In this document: piece by piece, positions 61,568 through 64,000 of the stretch | Position numbering within the stretch: position 1 is the stretch's first letter | How the letters are laid out: every line of letters begins with the position of its first letter | DNA from: JARRKC01 sp963723965 | GTDB lineage: Bacteria; Acidobacteriota; UBA6911; RPQK01; JAPXNP01 | Direction of reading: 5' to 3' | NCBI GenBank assembly: GCA_963723965.1 | Contig: CAVRSV010000012.1 | Location: 124,001-188,000 of the forward strand | Length of the DNA stretch: 64,000 nucleotides | Notes under the pieces: model-generated | The model's input: the letters and a program-made list of their open reading frames with translations, nothing else | The model's database searches: none | Told to the model about the DNA's origin: nothing | Made by a program: the position numbers and the translations under genes

Positions 61568-62471
61568 GGTTGATCTCCTCGGATTCCGGCCGGGCGATCC
61601 GGACGAAGATGTCGTGCAATGCGGGACGGGTGATCTCGAACCGGCGGACGCGGCCCCGAGACATGATGGAGCCAAGGATTTCCTGGGAATCGGCCCCGTC
61701 CTGGAGGCGAATCTCCTGGACCCGGCCGTAGTCATTGACCTTCTCGACTCCCGCCAGACCTTCGAGGGCATTCGCCCCCGCTTCACATTCGACACGCAGG
61801 GTGTCGGCCCCGTAGATGTCCTGGATGGACGAGAGAGTCCCGTCCAGCACCTTTTTGCCCTTGAAGATCATGAAGATGAAGTCGCACATCCGTTCCGCCA
61901 CGTTCATGTCGTGGGTACTGAAGATAACGGTGGCCCCGTTGCGTTTCAGTTCGAGGACCGCATCTTTGATCGACTCGGCGTTGACCGGGTCGAGACCGCT
62001 GAACGGCTCATCGAGGATCACCAGACGGGGCCGCGACACCACCGTTGAGATGAACTGCACCTTCTGACTCATCCCCTTGCTGAGAGTCTCCACCTTGCGG
62101 TTGGCCCAGTCGCTCAACTCGAGACGCGCCAACCAGCGATCGACTTCGGCGGGCACGTCCTTCCCATTCTTCAGGTCCCCATAGAAACAGAGCAGTTCGC
62201 GGACCTTCATCTTCTTGTACAGGCCACGCTCTTCCGGCAGGTAGCCGATCTGATCGGTGTTGGAACCGTTGAGCCGTTCCCCGAAAACCCGAACGTCCCC
62301 GGAATCGGGGAAGAAGATGTTCATGATCATCCGAAGCGTCGTGGTCTTGCCCGATCCGTTGGGCCCGATGAAACCATACACGGTGCCCTCAGGCACCGCG
62401 AGACTCAAGTCGTTGACGGCGACGCAATCGCCGAAAGTCTTGGTCACTCCGTTCAGTTCGACCGCAGTCAT
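61560..62471 (-). CDS. ABC exporter ATPase (NatA-like)
   Basis: A 303-residue ATPase: Walker A GFIGPNGSGKTTTLRMIMN (about residue 36), Q-loop region DQIGYLPEERGLYKKM, ABC signature LSKGMSQKVQF, Walker B RLVILDEPFSGLDPVNA and H-loop FSTHDMN. A C-terminal extension of about 80 residues (DUF4162-like) is present. AGGAGGAA precedes the ATG. Partner permease downstream. The transported substrate is unknown. Confidence 0.92.
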   Translation of the reverse strand: MTAVELNGVTKTFGDCVAVNDLSLAVPEGTVYGFIGPNGSGKTTTLRMIMNIFFPDSGDVRVFGERLNGSNTDQIGYLPEERGLYKKMKVRELLCFYGDLKNGKDVPAEVDRWLARLELSDWANRKVETLSKGMSQKVQFISTVVSRPRLVILDEPFSGLDPVNAESIKDAVLELKRNGATVIFSTHDMNVAERMCDFIFMIFKGKKVLDGTLSSIQDIYGADTLRVECEAGANALEGLAGVEKVNDYGRVQEIRLQDGADSQEILGSIMSRGRVRRFEITRPALHDIFVRIARPESEEINHD

Positions 62472-62682
62472 CTGTCTCTTCCTCCTCTGTTTGCCCCTCA
62501 GTGTCCCTGCTTTTCCTCCGGCTTTGCAACCACTACGCACTACAAGCCGGTTTCCTTCAGCAACATGTGCGGGGGTTGAATCGTCCGCACATCGACGATT
62601 CTGAACCGCTGATCGAGAACTTCTACACTTCGTGTCCTGTGGGGCTTATAGTGAACCTGATTTGCTTTCGAAGGGAGAAGGT

Positions 62683-63251
62683 ATGGAGCGCAGGGCTTTC
62701 ATCGGACAGAGTTGCACGTGTGGATTGGTTTCCCTGTTGGGCGTCTCGGAGCTTTCCGCCCAGCAGGCGACGCTCAGAAGCCTGAGGGCGCGAAGAAACA
62801 CGTCCCGCAGGCCATGAGCGAAAAACAGGTCAGGAACATCCTGAAATTCATCGATGCCTCCGAGGACGAAGAAACCAAGGAGCGGATTTTCGAGCAACTG
62901 GGCTACGAGTGCTTCTTCTCGCGTAATCTGGACAAATGGATTGATCCGTATGTCGATAACGTGCAGGGCTTTCTCGATCGAGTCAATGTCGAACACAAGT
63001 CCAAGTACTGGGAGAAGCTCGAATTCAACGAGGATCGCACGGTTCTCACACTGACCGGCCGGAAGGTCGAGGGTTGCGCCTGCTCCTTTTCCGACTGCCC
63101 CAATCCTCCCAAGTCACTGTGCCATCACTGCTGCAAGAACTTCCAGCAGGAGTTGTTCGGCAGGCTTCTCGGCCGCAAGGTGGAGGTTGAAGTCACCACG
63201 GGTTTCCTCCTGGGCGACGACCACTGTGACACGATCATCCGGCTCGTCTAG
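62683..63251 (+). pseudogene. Tat-signal cysteine-rich protein, apparent frameshift after signal
   Basis: GGGAGAAGGT leads an ATG at 62683 and a twin-arginine signal (MERRAFIGQSCTCGLVSL) whose frame runs out at 62817. The mature part is in another frame: KPEGAKKHVPQAMSEKQVRN, DASEDEETKERIFEQLGYEC, CACSFSDCPNPPKSLCHHCC and GFLLGDDHCDTIIRLV. A one-base shift near 62765-62800 joins them. An ATG at 62814 could start a 145-residue cytoplasmic form but has no ribosome site. The Cys-rich C-terminus probably binds metal; family not recognised. Confidence 0.6.
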
Positions 63252-63352
63252 CCGGGCCGTCGGCCTTGGCCCCGATAGACCCGTCGGATGTCGCCTGTTC
63301 ACTGAGCGGGCGGCACGAGCACTGAATCCTCCCGGAATGTGGATGCCCCAGG

Positions 63353-63841
63353 ATGAGTGATATTGTCTTCTCCCCAATTGGCACGATCCGCTCCCCCCAC
63401 AAAGCGCTCGCCGGAATGCCGATCCAGCCTCGGGCGGCTCTGGGGGTCATGGGCGAGGTGACCGTCTTTCCGGAGTATGTGGAGGGGCTGAAGGATCTTG
63501 CCGGCTTTTCCCACATTTACCTCCTGTACCACCTGCACAAAGCATCCCGGTATCGCCTTCGGGTGACTCCCTTCCTCGACTCCGAGCCCCGCGGGGTGTT
63601 CGCCACGCGGGCCCCGTCACGGCCCAATCCCCTGGGACTCAGCATCGTCCACCTGCGGGAGGTTCGCGGGGACACGCTGGTGGTCGAGAACATCGACGTC
63701 CTCGATGGAACCCCGCTGCTGGACGTCAAGCCCTACGTGCCGGCCTTTGATCACTGGCCGGTGCAATCGATCGGCTGGCTCGAAGGGAAGGACATCCCGC
63801 TGAGGACTGCGCGGTCCGACAAGCGATTCGAGGACGACTGA
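63353..63841 (+). CDS. trmO: tRNA (N6-threonylcarbamoyladenosine(37)-N6)-methyltransferase
   Basis: A 162-residue TsaA/TrmO-fold protein that methylates t6A37 of tRNA. The signature includes FSPIGTIRSPHK at the N-terminus, YVEGLKDLAGFSHIYLLYHL, the SAM-loop FATRAPSRPNPLGLSIVHLR and GTPLLDVKPYVPAFDH. The length fits the short family members without a C-terminal domain. Confidence 0.9.
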   Translation: MSDIVFSPIGTIRSPHKALAGMPIQPRAALGVMGEVTVFPEYVEGLKDLAGFSHIYLLYHLHKASRYRLRVTPFLDSEPRGVFATRAPSRPNPLGLSIVHLREVRGDTLVVENIDVLDGTPLLDVKPYVPAFDHWPVQSIGWLEGKDIPLRTARSDKRFEDD

Positions 63842-63848
63842 CCCGGAG

Positions 63849-64000
63849 TAGTTTCGAGTTTCGAGTTCCGAGTTCCGAGAGTTCCTGGTTCCTGGTTTCG
63901 AGTTTCGAAGTGTGCGGACTCGGGACTCGTTCTCCCGCGTCCCGTGCTCCGCTGGAACGCCGAACGGCCAAGGCCAAACGGTGAAGTGCGAAGTGCGAAG
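63849..64000. repeat. heptanucleotide tandem repeats at window end
   Basis: GTTTCGA/GTTTCGA/GTTCCGA/GTTCCGA units (63851-63878), then GTTCCTG-type and GTTTCGA units to about 63910, matching the family at 3370-3464. The window ends in GAAGTGC/GAAGTGC/GAAG, another period-7 run. Confidence 0.75.

Noticed and set aside
1..64000. tRNA, rRNA and riboswitch genes
   Set aside because: No cloverleaf-like, rRNA-like or known riboswitch sequence was recognised by eye; a covariance-model scan would be needed to exclude small RNAs.

Overview
The window is high-GC bacterial DNA with densely packed genes in short runs on both strands. No rRNA, tRNA, CRISPR array or complete transposase was recognised. Twin-arginine signal peptides, lipoproteins, an LPS-transport permease (so a Gram-negative envelope), a frame-decayed S41 peptidase, a CehA/McBA-type metallohydrolase and secreted GH3 enzymes fit an Acidobacteriota-like, probably environmental, genome. 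That placement is inference from gene content; there is no phylogenetic marker beyond hisS and other housekeeping genes.

Positions 1-34,000 are mostly ordinary chromosome: hisS, a Tat-exported metallophosphoesterase, an AAA ATPase, Smr, FmdB, TerB-like, rimI, hemH, rpiA, a zinc-ribbon rhomboid, ctaA, a sulfurtransferase plus SufE, two PLP aminotransferases, a VanX-type dipeptidase, TSUP and DASS transporters, DinB-like and lipB, a fused LptF-LptG, a radical SAM/SPASM protein, gamma-glutamyltransferase, arsM with a perfect operator-like palindrome, two glycosyltransferases, a flavodoxin-reductase-like protein and rsgA. Many convergent or intergenic gaps here carry degenerate tandem repeats of period 7 or 8.

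Positions 34,000-58,000 are an accessory, decaying zone. It holds four toxin-antitoxin loci, three copies of a 70-bp inverted-repeat element, a REP-like hairpin array, and several gene relics (S41 peptidase, an orphan C-terminal fragment, a deleted GH3, a truncated membrane protein, a truncated heparin-lyase-like gene). It also holds a perfect head-to-tail tandem duplication of about 2.98 kb (47300-50278 and 50279-53267). In the second copy a one-base insertion fuses antitoxin and toxin into one reading frame, and another insertion breaks the neighbouring secreted-protein gene.

Positions 54,700-64,000 return to mostly intact genes: a methyltransferase, a DnaQ-like exonuclease, a cupin, a SnoaL-like protein, a Tat DUF362 protein, a NatAB-type ABC exporter and trmO.

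Themes worth following: all four antitoxin genes have a -10-like box exactly 6 nt before the ATG and no Shine-Dalgarno, suggesting leaderless, palindrome-controlled mRNAs; and four exported-protein genes are broken at or just after the signal peptide.
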